DNA of 64,000 nucleotides, from the NCBI RefSeq assembly GCF_003343245.1, contig NZ_CP024901.1, positions 4,898,001 through 4,962,000 of the forward strand, given 5' to 3'. This DNA is from Photorhabdus laumondii subsp. laumondii (GTDB lineage Bacteria; Pseudomonadota; Gammaproteobacteria; Enterobacterales; Enterobacteriaceae). The notes beneath the pieces were generated by a model, which saw nothing but the letters and a program-made list of their open reading frames with translations, had not been told where the DNA came from and searched no databases. A program made the translations under genes and the position numbers. Positions 27,148-35,656 of the stretch are shown here, one piece after another (within the stretch, counting starts at the first letter, position 1; the number at the start of each line of letters is the position of its first letter).

Positions 27148-27891
27148 ACCCATGACTCCTCTATTATTGAATGGGTAATATCACCAATATCGGTGACGTG
27201 ATTAAAACCCCAACCGAATACATTCTCGGTTTTCATCCCTGGTAAATCCGGGGAACAGTCAATCGATGCCGGTATTTCCTGACTCAGCAGTTAACCGGGA
27301 GAAGAATAATCATATAGCCTGACACATGCGTTCGAATTAATCGATTCATTAACTGCATACACGGTTACTGAATAATTCAATCCTCCCTGCGGGTGCATAT
27401 TAAAATCAAGTATTTTTTTGTCAAACAGCACAAAATGTTTAATGTCAACGGCAAAGTTCATCATATTTAAACCAAACATAAACAGAATACCATTTGTTTA
27501 TATAAAAAGATCGCATTGATTTAAATAATATGATAGCAACTCATCATACTGATATTTACATTTCTCACAACCATAACAATAAAATATACTTTTACTTTAT
27601 TTTCAATATGTTACCAAATATACAAATACGTCAAGGCATTATTATGCCATCCACACCATGATTAATATTCATTATCATCAATATGTTACAGACACGTAAA
27701 AAAGAATGATTCTCAGTTATATTATGCGAATGAGAACAGATTGCATTATTTAAAATAATATCATCGATAATAGCCTCACCCTGATTCAGGGCAGCTATTA
27801 TTCTGCCTCAGAATAAAGCATTACAGAAAAATAGGAATATCATGATGATATACTTATAAAATATCAAAAATGAATGAACAGCAGAATTCAG
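27148..27891. promoter_or_regulatory. Gap between tssM and hcp
   Basis: About 740 bp, AT-rich, with no recognised gene. It should hold the hcp promoter. One 62-codon minus-strand frame (27291-27479) has a plausible composition (MNFAVDIKHFVLFDKKILDF) but no good ribosome site, so it is not called as a gene. Confidence 0.4.
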
Positions 27892-30800
27892 TTACCTATT
27901 CTGGCGATATTCTTCTTCGTCGTCATTGTTATTTATCCCCGATTCAACAAGGTTATTTCCCGTATTCTCCTCAAAAATCGTTTTCGGCAGGGTAAAACCC
28001 CGCAGTTTCAATAACACCAGCGGCCCTTTCCCGACTTCGGTCCGTAATATCCAGGTCAGCGCTAACCCCTCCGGCGTGGCAAAGTTCAGCCGGTAACGGC
28101 TTTCATCCACCATCTGCACTTGTGCCGCCTCCAGCCAGCGAATGAATCCCCACGCCCCCGGATAGTCGCCATACAGCCGCGCACCGCTATTCACCCCGGT
28201 CCAGGTCAGCGCCACCCCGGGATTATCCCCGTCCCCCGGCCAGCGTAAACGCTGCCAGCGCTCCATCTGGTTAAAGTAACGCAACTGCTGACTATCTATC
28301 GTCAGGTCCGTTTCCGCCACATCACCCACCGGTTTCGCCCGCAATTCAAACCGTATCCCCTCGCTGCCGTTAGCAAACAGCACATCCGCGACCTGACTCA
28401 GTTGATTTATCGCGGTTAAAAAGGCCGGGTTAACATGCAGTCCCTGACTGTTCACCTTATCCACCACCCAATACTTGCCCTCTTTATGCAGCACGCCGCC
28501 TAACTGATTGTGCAGAAACTGCTCTATCCGCCCGCTGTCGGCCCGAATAAACTGCCCCAGCATCGGCAGAGAGACCTCATTTTGCGCCGCCACGAATGGA
28601 TAACGGCCGTCAAAGTCGGTCTGCCAGTCCGCCACTACCGCCGACTGCCATTGCGCATTCAGACTGGCCGCCGCCGGCTGTAACACCGTCTGCCACGCCT
28701 CGGTTAACGGTTGCACAAACACCGCCTGACCAAACCCGTTCCATTCCGCTCCCAGACTCGCCGCTATCAGGCTGCCATAGGTCCGCGTGTCCGTCAGTTC
28801 CACGCTTTTCCCCTGAAATACACTCTGTGCCAGCGCTTCCATCACCGCCGGGGGGTCATCGGTATTCGCCAGTTGTTGCAGCGCCAGACGCACCCGTGTC
28901 ACCCGCGTCAGGAAGGTTTGCAGACTCAGTGACGGGTCCGCCGTCAGCCCGTTTTCCTCTGTGCTTTTGCCCATCAGCGCCAATAACGGGCCAAACGCGT
29001 TATCCAGTGGCCCCGGTGGAAGGCGGGTCGGGTCAATCACTGACGGTTTATTGTTCTGGAACAGGTTTTGTGCCGATTTCACCAGCGAATCCGCCAACGC
29101 CGTGCCCGGTTGCCCGGCTTCTCCCTGATAAGCCAGCGTATCCATCAGGGCAATCAACGGGGACTGGCGTACATCCGCCATCAGGGTTAACTGGTCGATG
29201 GTGTCGGACAGGTTATGGGTTTTATGCCAGCGCAGGCTATTAAGGAAGTTCAGCCATGCCCCGGCAAAGTCGGTAAAATAACGCGCTGTCAGCCGGGCTT
29301 TCAGCTCCGCCGGTGAAGCCGCCTTCGATATTGGCTGACGACCGTCACTGAGTACCCAGTCAATTTCTTCCTGTCGGGACGCCACCACCTGCGCTATCGC
29401 TTTTTGCACCTGACCTTCCCACGCCTGACGGGTAAACATCCCCGGCACCACCTGACGGCTGCTAAACAAGCGACTCGCCTCCGTAGCCCCGGTCATCTGC
29501 GCCAGGGTTAAATCCCGGTAACTGTGGGCCACCTGTTGCAGCATTTTCTGGTACAGCATCGTTTCCCCATGACGCTGCCCGAGCTGATTGAGCAATATCT
29601 GACGCACTTCACTGACCAGTTCGTTATCCACGCTGATTTTCCACTCCGGGTGGCGCGGTAAATTCTCAGCATAAAAAGTCAGTAATGCCTCGCCGCTGTT
29701 TTGCCACAGACCGTCCGTCACCCCGGCACGGTGCGGCCAGTCCGCCATCAATACCCGGCTCATCACCGCCGCATCCGCTTTCTCCGGCCGCGCCATCATC
29801 AGATACACTTTCAACTGGTTATACGCCGGTGTGATACGCTGATGACGCTGTGCACTGCCCGCCGGCAGGTTCACCAGTTCGGTCAGGCGCTGATGGAGCA
29901 ACCGGGCAGCGGCATCACGTATCAGTTCGGCATTGTTGCGCTGATACACCGGCCACATCGCTTTCAACAAGGCTTCATTCTGATTGAACCCAAAACGGCT
30001 GTACCAGGGCGTGCCACGCGCTGACTGAGACTGCAACCGGTCAATCTCCCGTTGCAGCCCATGCTGACTCAGCAAACGGGCCGATACATCTCCCTGACGG
30101 TCACCGGCCGCGCTGAGGCGTTCACGGCTGACCGCTATCTGATGACGGTTAACCCCAAACGAGGTCACACTGCCAATTCCCCACAACGCTGCCAGCGCTA
30201 TCACACCCCACTGCGCACTTTTCTCCCACGGAAAACCCACCGCCTGTCCCCGGCTATCACGCACCTGTTCCAGCACCCCATTCCAGCTGGCATCCACCAG
30301 CCAGCCATGCTCCACCATGCCTGACGGCACCGGCAGCGGTAAACTGAACGTCACGCCCGACAGCCTTATCGGCGGCCGCTCTAACAACGGCGTCAACTGC
30401 CCGACCAGACGTGTTACCCCCTTATCCCGCAAAGACTGCGCCAGTCGCAACAGAAAATCGTGACGGTTTTCCGCTATCGCCTGTTCCATGCCCCGGTTCG
30501 CCAGCGTGGGTATCAGGCTGTGCAGGCTCTGCGCCAGACTCTCAGGCGTACACTCTTCTGACAGAAAACAGCCCACGGTCTGGGTTGGCCGGTCGCGCTG
30601 GTCCCAGTTGCTGTGACGCACATTCCACACATACACCGGGGCCTGCCAGCCAAGCTGTTGTCCCTGTTTCTCCAGCATGCGCAACGCGGTCTCTATCTGC
30701 GTTCGCTGGCCGAGTTGCTCTTCGGTCATCACCCACACCACGCCATCCAGCGGACGACGGCGACGCAATTGGCGCAACGCCTGTAACTGCGCTTTATCCG

Positions 30801-31251
30801 GCTGTACCTGCAAACCGCCGCCCCACAGCAACAGGTGGTGCTCGCCTTCTTGCCAGTGCTGGGCGGTTAACCCGGGGGCAATGGCTTCTACTTGTTCCCG
30901 TTGTCCCATCACCAACAAAATACATACCCGCCGACGCCAAAGGGGGCCATAACGCCGACGAAGCTGATATTGCAACCGTTGAAAATAAAATGGCGCTTCT
31001 GAAAGTACAGCTTGCTCTACAGGCGGTTTAACCGCTACTTCCTGTACAGGCAGACGCTGTTTGTAATCACGAAAAAGATTCAACAGCCATATCACCCCCA
31101 CCATGCTGATAATCCAGACAATTATTTTAATAGCCTGAGTAGATAACCCGAATCGATCGCCCCAGAAAGATAACAATCCGCCCAACACCAGTGCGATCAA
31201 ACTGGTGACCAGACCCACCCCAAGATTGCGGGTAATAAAAGCTTTAAACAT
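27892..31251 (-). CDS. tssM: TssM (IcmF), T6SS inner-membrane core protein
   Basis: A 1119-residue protein from ATG 31251 (GGGGA ribosome site). Two N-terminal membrane segments lie near residues 7-30 and 40-60, a third near 357-377 (WGVIALAALWGIGSVTSFGV), followed by a large periplasmic domain rich in beta structure at the end. This is the IcmF/VasK architecture; with TssL and TssJ it forms the envelope-spanning complex. The segment where many TssM proteins carry a Walker A motif reads LLVMGQREQVEAI, so the nucleotide-binding loop is absent. It overlaps the upstream membrane protein gene by 8 bp. Confidence 0.92.
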   Translation of the reverse strand: MFKAFITRNLGVGLVTSLIALVLGGLLSFWGDRFGLSTQAIKIIVWIISMVGVIWLLNLFRDYKQRLPVQEVAVKPPVEQAVLSEAPFYFQRLQYQLRRRYGPLWRRRVCILLVMGQREQVEAIAPGLTAQHWQEGEHHLLLWGGGLQVQPDKAQLQALRQLRRRRPLDGVVWVMTEEQLGQRTQIETALRMLEKQGQQLGWQAPVYVWNVRHSNWDQRDRPTQTVGCFLSEECTPESLAQSLHSLIPTLANRGMEQAIAENRHDFLLRLAQSLRDKGVTRLVGQLTPLLERPPIRLSGVTFSLPLPVPSGMVEHGWLVDASWNGVLEQVRDSRGQAVGFPWEKSAQWGVIALAALWGIGSVTSFGVNRHQIAVSRERLSAAGDRQGDVSARLLSQHGLQREIDRLQSQSARGTPWYSRFGFNQNEALLKAMWPVYQRNNAELIRDAAARLLHQRLTELVNLPAGSAQRHQRITPAYNQLKVYLMMARPEKADAAVMSRVLMADWPHRAGVTDGLWQNSGEALLTFYAENLPRHPEWKISVDNELVSEVRQILLNQLGQRHGETMLYQKMLQQVAHSYRDLTLAQMTGATEASRLFSSRQVVPGMFTRQAWEGQVQKAIAQVVASRQEEIDWVLSDGRQPISKAASPAELKARLTARYFTDFAGAWLNFLNSLRWHKTHNLSDTIDQLTLMADVRQSPLIALMDTLAYQGEAGQPGTALADSLVKSAQNLFQNNKPSVIDPTRLPPGPLDNAFGPLLALMGKSTEENGLTADPSLSLQTFLTRVTRVRLALQQLANTDDPPAVMEALAQSVFQGKSVELTDTRTYGSLIAASLGAEWNGFGQAVFVQPLTEAWQTVLQPAAASLNAQWQSAVVADWQTDFDGRYPFVAAQNEVSLPMLGQFIRADSGRIEQFLHNQLGGVLHKEGKYWVVDKVNSQGLHVNPAFLTAINQLSQVADVLFANGSEGIRFELRAKPVGDVAETDLTIDSQQLRYFNQMERWQRLRWPGDGDNPGVALTWTGVNSGARLYGDYPGAWGFIRWLEAAQVQMVDESRYRLNFATPEGLALTWILRTEVGKGPLVLLKLRGFTLPKTIFEENTGNNLVESGINNNDDEEEYRQNR

Positions 31252-32419
31252 GGAAGTCCCCTGATGAAGTGACATTGTTTAGCGGGGAGACAGTCCCCAG
31301 TTGTAACGTGGCATGGTGCGCTAGCAGAAAAAGCTGTGGTGCCTGCTGGTACTCGGCCATTTTCATGGCGAGTGTTAATGCAAACCAATCCGCATATGGC
31401 CCTGATTTCCCAAGCCAATGGGGGACGAACTGCTGATCCTGTGTTGCCGACGCGCTCTGCTGTGCCGATGATGGCAAGGCTTTCAATCTCTGATTTAACC
31501 CAATTAACAGCCTATCTTTCTCCGGTGAGTCATCATCGTTGTACCACAGAGTCCCGGCAGTGATGGCAGGACGTTGATAACGCAGAAACTGGGCCATACT
31601 CTGCTCAGCCTCCGCGGCTACCGTCACCATTGGCCGATGCAGACAGCATTTTGCCGACAATTGAGAAGAGGACGGTGCCAGTAGCCAAACCACCGCGCCC
31701 TCACTGGTTGCCGCCGGCGTTTTATTGCCTTCCCAACACCATGTGATGACCAACAGCAATCCTTTGGTTTCCGTGGTCAACCAGTCGCTTATTTGATGGG
31801 TATAATCGGCTTTGAGTTTTACCGGGCCTTGTAGCTGAGACAAAGGCAGCCCCAGTTTTTTCCAAACCTGACAAAATTGCTCCCATACGACCGCTTCGGG
31901 ACTGTCTAATGAAAAATAGACATTCACTTTATGATTAACCCCATGTGCTGCCAAACTACTGCGCACCGCTCCCAGTAAATTTTCAAACAAATTGAGATAA
32001 TTGGAAAAAGGGGGCAATGCCAGTGCGCTATCGCCATTGACCAATACCGCCTTATCCGCCGGTGATGGCACTTCCGGTGGAAAAAACGCGCCATAATCCA
32101 CAACCCGTATCGCCTGCGAAGCCCACGCTTGCCAGCGAGCCTCCTGCCAGGCGTTCTCTTGTATCAGCACTTCCGCCTGCTCCAATTCGACGCCGTAACG
32201 AAACAGTCGCCAACCGGCAATCACCCCGAACAGTGCGGTTATTCCGGCTAAAGCGACCAACGCATAAAGCAAGCTGGCGGGATCTTTAACCAGATACCAG
32301 AAACTGCCGACAGCAACCACGACAGCGAAACAAGCCAGACTGAACAGACGCCACCAAAGCGACCAGACTGGCGGTTCTGGCCGGTGTACGGAATAAGACT
32401 CCGGAATATCCCAAGCCAT
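31244..32419 (-). CDS. T6SS-locus membrane protein of unknown function
   Basis: A 391-residue protein from ATG 32419 with two close membrane segments (about 25-45 and 52-75, FSLACFAVVVAVGSFWYL and YALVALAGITALFGVIAGW), then a soluble domain. I do not recognise the family. It lies between PAAR and tssM and overlaps tssM, so it is made together with TssM and may be an accessory of the membrane complex. A GGGA ribosome site lies nine bases before the chosen ATG. Confidence 0.7.
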   Translation of the reverse strand: MAWDIPESYSVHRPEPPVWSLWWRLFSLACFAVVVAVGSFWYLVKDPASLLYALVALAGITALFGVIAGWRLFRYGVELEQAEVLIQENAWQEARWQAWASQAIRVVDYGAFFPPEVPSPADKAVLVNGDSALALPPFSNYLNLFENLLGAVRSSLAAHGVNHKVNVYFSLDSPEAVVWEQFCQVWKKLGLPLSQLQGPVKLKADYTHQISDWLTTETKGLLLVITWCWEGNKTPAATSEGAVVWLLAPSSSQLSAKCCLHRPMVTVAAEAEQSMAQFLRYQRPAITAGTLWYNDDDSPEKDRLLIGLNQRLKALPSSAQQSASATQDQQFVPHWLGKSGPYADWFALTLAMKMAEYQQAPQLFLLAHHATLQLGTVSPLNNVTSSGDFHV

Positions 32420-32421
32420 TA

Positions 32422-32694
32422 TTATGATTCCCCTATTCCGGCTTTCGTCGTACTGGAAATGACATAACAACCGCATTGGCAAAGCGCTTTATCAAATGCG
32501 ACCGGTTTACCATCAGAAATACATTGAGAATTAGCTTTAACAATACGATTAATACCATGCCCTTTCAGCGGACAACTGACTAAATCATTTAATAATGCGA
32601 CTCTTTTACCTTCAATTTCGATAGAAGAGGAGGCGGAAATCACTTCACCGCCGCTACTGAGCTTATCGCCCAGGCGAATAACACCTTCAAACAT
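32422..32694 (-). CDS. PAAR-domain protein, T6SS spike tip
   Basis: A 90-residue protein, MFEGVIRLGDKLSSGGEVIS, then the PAAR-like core with VSCPLKGHGINRI and cysteines/histidine (DKALCQCGCYVI) that could hold the metal of the sharp tip. PAAR proteins cap the VgrG trimer. A second ATG three bases upstream (32697) is equally usable. It lies 2 bp before the next membrane protein gene. A truncated paralogue is at 19273-19398. Confidence 0.85.
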   Translation of the reverse strand: MFEGVIRLGDKLSSGGEVISASSSIEIEGKRVALLNDLVSCPLKGHGINRIVKANSQCISDGKPVAFDKALCQCGCYVISSTTKAGIGES

Positions 32695-32724
32695 CATGAA
32701 CCCTATATCATTAACAATAAATTT

Positions 32725-33393
32725 TCACATTTTCAGCGCCATAATATTGTCGCCCTGATTATTCAACGCCGTTTGTAAAAGCGTTTTTATGACTTTTTTG
32801 CGATCATCGCTATCAATAAATTTCTTTGAGCATACGATGTCGATTTTCTTATTTAAATCGACCGTTATCAGCACACTATTTTCACGTTCCTCAACTCTTT
32901 TAACGCATTCATAAGGCAGAAAAATAGTTTTACTCAACGGGGTCAGCGTTAACAAAAAGCCCCCAGGTTTCTCTGCAAAGAAATAACGATCTTTTGTCTT
33001 ACGATAAGAGAGATAACGTTCAGCAGCCATCATGATGCAAATACCACTCGCTCCCCTAATCAGCAATAAAATAGCGCCAAAACTCCAAATCCACGCGCTG
33101 TCCCGATACCTTTCCCGGATAAAATAGACCGCGGAATTTAATGGAAAGAAACAGGATGTAATAAAAGAGCTGATTTTCGCATATCTTGGCATTTTGAGAA
33201 TAACCAACAGATTAGCCACTTCCAGAAAAATAAAGATCAGCATAAATATTAATATCTTATCGAGAAAACTCCGCTCTCGATAAGAGAGCCCAAGATAATT
33301 GAAATCAAATCCTGTTATAACAACCAACAAAAGCAAACATGTCGAGAGATTAATAACAAAACCTATCCAAACCATTTTATAGATCTGTGTCAC
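32725..33393 (-). CDS. Membrane protein of the T6SS effector cassette (copy 2)
   Basis: A 222-residue paralogue of the protein at 19436-20197, sharing MVWIGFVINL, the hydrophobic segments, and the C-terminal DRYFFAEKPGGFLLTLTPLSKTIFLPY and NSVLITVDLNKKIDIV. It lacks the ~30-residue loop present in copy 1. It lies between immunity-type copy C and PAAR. Function is unknown; co-duplication with effector and immunity genes argues for a role in the same effector system. Confidence 0.65.
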   Translation of the reverse strand: MTQIYKMVWIGFVINLSTCLLLLVVITGFDFNYLGLSYRERSFLDKILIFMLIFIFLEVANLLVILKMPRYAKISSFITSCFFPLNSAVYFIRERYRDSAWIWSFGAILLLIRGASGICIMMAAERYLSYRKTKDRYFFAEKPGGFLLTLTPLSKTIFLPYECVKRVEERENSVLITVDLNKKIDIVCSKKFIDSDDRKKVIKTLLQTALNNQGDNIMALKM

Positions 33394-33578
33394 GAAAACT
33401 CCTTGATTTACACAAAATTACAAACAAAACAAACTGCATAAAAATAGACAAAACTTCACCTTGGATAATTCATGACTGAATTTTCCAAAGACCGGTAATC
33501 TTTTAATATCTCTACGACTCAGCATAGATAATTCTGAAGACTATCTCATAAATTTTTATCTCCACTCGATTACTTAAA

Positions 33579-34568
33579 TCAGTAATAGTAATAATTGCTT
33601 ATAAAACAGTATTTATCCGGCAAGACTTCTTCACTGTTTCCAGGTGATGGATTAGCCCCTATTTCCTTAAGCCTTTTCTTGGTTAGTTTCTCAAGACTAA
33701 TATCTTGCGGACTAGGAAAGCCCAATACTGAGAAAATATCCTGAGCCAATTTAATTGACTGCCACGGTTTTTTGATGCTCACAACGTATGAATAGACAGA
33801 AAATACCGCTGTAAAAAACATAAGCCATAAGGTAAAAATATCTGCTCCATCCCAAAAATTGCTGCCATCTGGAAAAAGAATAGTTCCCAAACAAATAGCA
33901 GCGATAAGAAAAAATATGCAGCAAGTATAAAAGACTTCATCCCATGCTTTTGATCGTATCCCTTTATTACACCAAGGAATAATAGAAATAGTTCTCAGTT
34001 CAGGCTTTGTCAGCGCATAAACAGCATAATGCTCTTCCTGTTCCATCACAACTAACTCGACATAATCACCTCTTTTTACTGTGGTCAACCCTAACCAACC
34101 ATGAAAAGGGATGCCATTGATTTTCCCTTGCACAAAATGATAATCGCTAGACAACCTTATTTTAGTCTGTGAATTCACCGCAGACCAAGAGGTATTCCCC
34201 ATCATCGCAAGCAATAGAGCGCCAAACTGTTCATTCTCCTCCTTACGAGCAAATTCCTCAGGAGCATATTCGCGTTCAGTAAAATAGCCTTTAACACAGA
34301 GCGTCTCGAATTCCTCCAATACACCACTCACTTTGATTAATGGTTTACGCGGGGGCAATTCTGGTAATGGTGGCTCTTTTGCTAATATTGCATCCAACTC
34401 AGGGATTTTTTCTTTTGTTTTTGCAATCTCCTTTTCTGCTTCTTCTCTGTCTTCTGGATGGCTTACTATCCAGTCAAGGTTTACTTCAATCCATGTATCA
34501 AGACTGCTTCTTTGACTTTTTATTTCTTCAAAGTCAATAGCACCTCTTAACATCTGACAAGTATTCAT
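33579..34568 (-). CDS. Putative T6SS immunity-type membrane protein (copy C)
   Basis: A 329-residue member of the same four-copy family. It has the charged N-terminus (EAEKEIAKTKEKIPELDAIL), LPELPPRKP, the middle domain FVQGKINGIPFHGWLGLT, two membrane segments (about 213-232 and 243-265) and a tail ending NYYYY. It is the most divergent copy, with a different membrane region from A and D. It lies 77 bp after copy D. Confidence 0.65.
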   Translation of the reverse strand: MNTCQMLRGAIDFEEIKSQRSSLDTWIEVNLDWIVSHPEDREEAEKEIAKTKEKIPELDAILAKEPPLPELPPRKPLIKVSGVLEEFETLCVKGYFTEREYAPEEFARKEENEQFGALLLAMMGNTSWSAVNSQTKIRLSSDYHFVQGKINGIPFHGWLGLTTVKRGDYVELVVMEQEEHYAVYALTKPELRTISIIPWCNKGIRSKAWDEVFYTCCIFFLIAAICLGTILFPDGSNFWDGADIFTLWLMFFTAVFSVYSYVVSIKKPWQSIKLAQDIFSVLGFPSPQDISLEKLTKKRLKEIGANPSPGNSEEVLPDKYCFISNYYYY

Positions 34569-34645
34569 GAGATATCCTTAATTGCATCAGCAAAACTTTT
34601 ACTTTGTTCTTCATAAAACCGATATCCTCTGCTCAATTACTTGAA

Positions 34646-35656
34646 TCAGTAATAATAGTAATAGCTGGAGTAACAGCTCTTATCCGGCAAAACTCTTTCA
34701 CTCTCTTTACCAGATTTCCCTGCCGGAGAATTAGCCTTCATTTCCTTCAACTTTTTCATCGTAAATTGATAAAGATTAATTTCCGTAGGATTAGGGAAAT
34801 CCAATACCGTGAAAATCTCCTCAGCCAACCTAAATGTCGGTTTAGGTTTTCTCATACAGGAAAAATAGATTAACGGTGAAAAAACAATTGCCATCAAACC
34901 ACAAAATAAAGAGGTATATTTTATATACAAAATAATATTTTCTCTGGTTTGCTCACTAAAAATTCCCCCTACCATGAAAGCAAAGAAAAGCACTAAAGAA
35001 CCATACCAAGTGCCACGTATCTGATATTTAGCATTTGAGTGAATACCCTGTTTACAACGCGGGGTCATCGATATCACCCTTAATTCGGGATGGGCAATGG
35101 CATAAACCACATAGTGTCCCTCCTGCTCGGTTACTGCTAATTCAACGTAATCACCCGCTTTTGCTATAGTAAAACCTAACCAACCGTGAAATGGCACTCC
35201 ATTAATTTTACCCCGGACAAAATCACAAACATCCCTTACCCTCACTTTGGTTTGCAAACTAACTGCCGCCGCTGAAGTATTTCCTGCCACTGCCATCAAT
35301 AACCCTCCAAACAACTCTCGTTCTTCCTGACGGGCAAAAGCGGCCGGATCATATTCACGATCAGTAAAATAACCCATAACACAGAGTGTTTCGAGTTCTT
35401 CTAATACACCACTCACTTTGATTAACGGCTTACCCGGCGGCAATTCCGGTGGCGGTGGTTCTTTTGCTAATATCGCATCCAGTTCGGGGATTTTAGCTTG
35501 AAGTTCCTCAATCGCTTTTTCTTCCTCCTTTCTATCCTCAGGATAGCGCGGAATTATTATTTCTCGCTTAACCTTTACCGATATATCAATATCTTTTCTC
35601 TGACGTTTTATTTCATCAAAGTCAATAGCTTCTTTATAAGGACGATAAGTACTCAT
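34646..35656 (-). CDS. Putative T6SS immunity-type membrane protein (copy D)
   Basis: A 336-residue member of the family. It is nearly identical to copy A through the membrane region (GIHSNAKYQIRGTWYGSLVL) and the tail, but has its own N-terminal coiled segment (RKDIDISVKVKREIII). It starts inside the last codons of the effector gene (4-bp overlap), the usual place of a cognate immunity gene. Confidence 0.65.
   Translation of the reverse strand: MSTYRPYKEAIDFDEIKRQRKDIDISVKVKREIIIPRYPEDRKEEEKAIEELQAKIPELDAILAKEPPPPELPPGKPLIKVSGVLEELETLCVMGYFTDREYDPAAFARQEERELFGGLLMAVAGNTSAAAVSLQTKVRVRDVCDFVRGKINGVPFHGWLGFTIAKAGDYVELAVTEQEGHYVVYAIAHPELRVISMTPRCKQGIHSNAKYQIRGTWYGSLVLFFAFMVGGIFSEQTRENIILYIKYTSLFCGLMAIVFSPLIYFSCMRKPKPTFRLAEEIFTVLDFPNPTEINLYQFTMKKLKEMKANSPAGKSGKESERVLPDKSCYSSYYYYY

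Noticed and set aside
27291..27479. 62-codon frame between tssM and hcp
   Set aside because: Plausible composition but no ribosome-binding site, no paralogue and no recognised motif; kept only as a note on the gap.
28596..31031. Long plus-strand frames opposite tssM (28596-29243 and 30411-31031)
   Set aside because: Proline/serine-rich translations without motifs, opposite the GC-richer tssM gene; antisense shadows.
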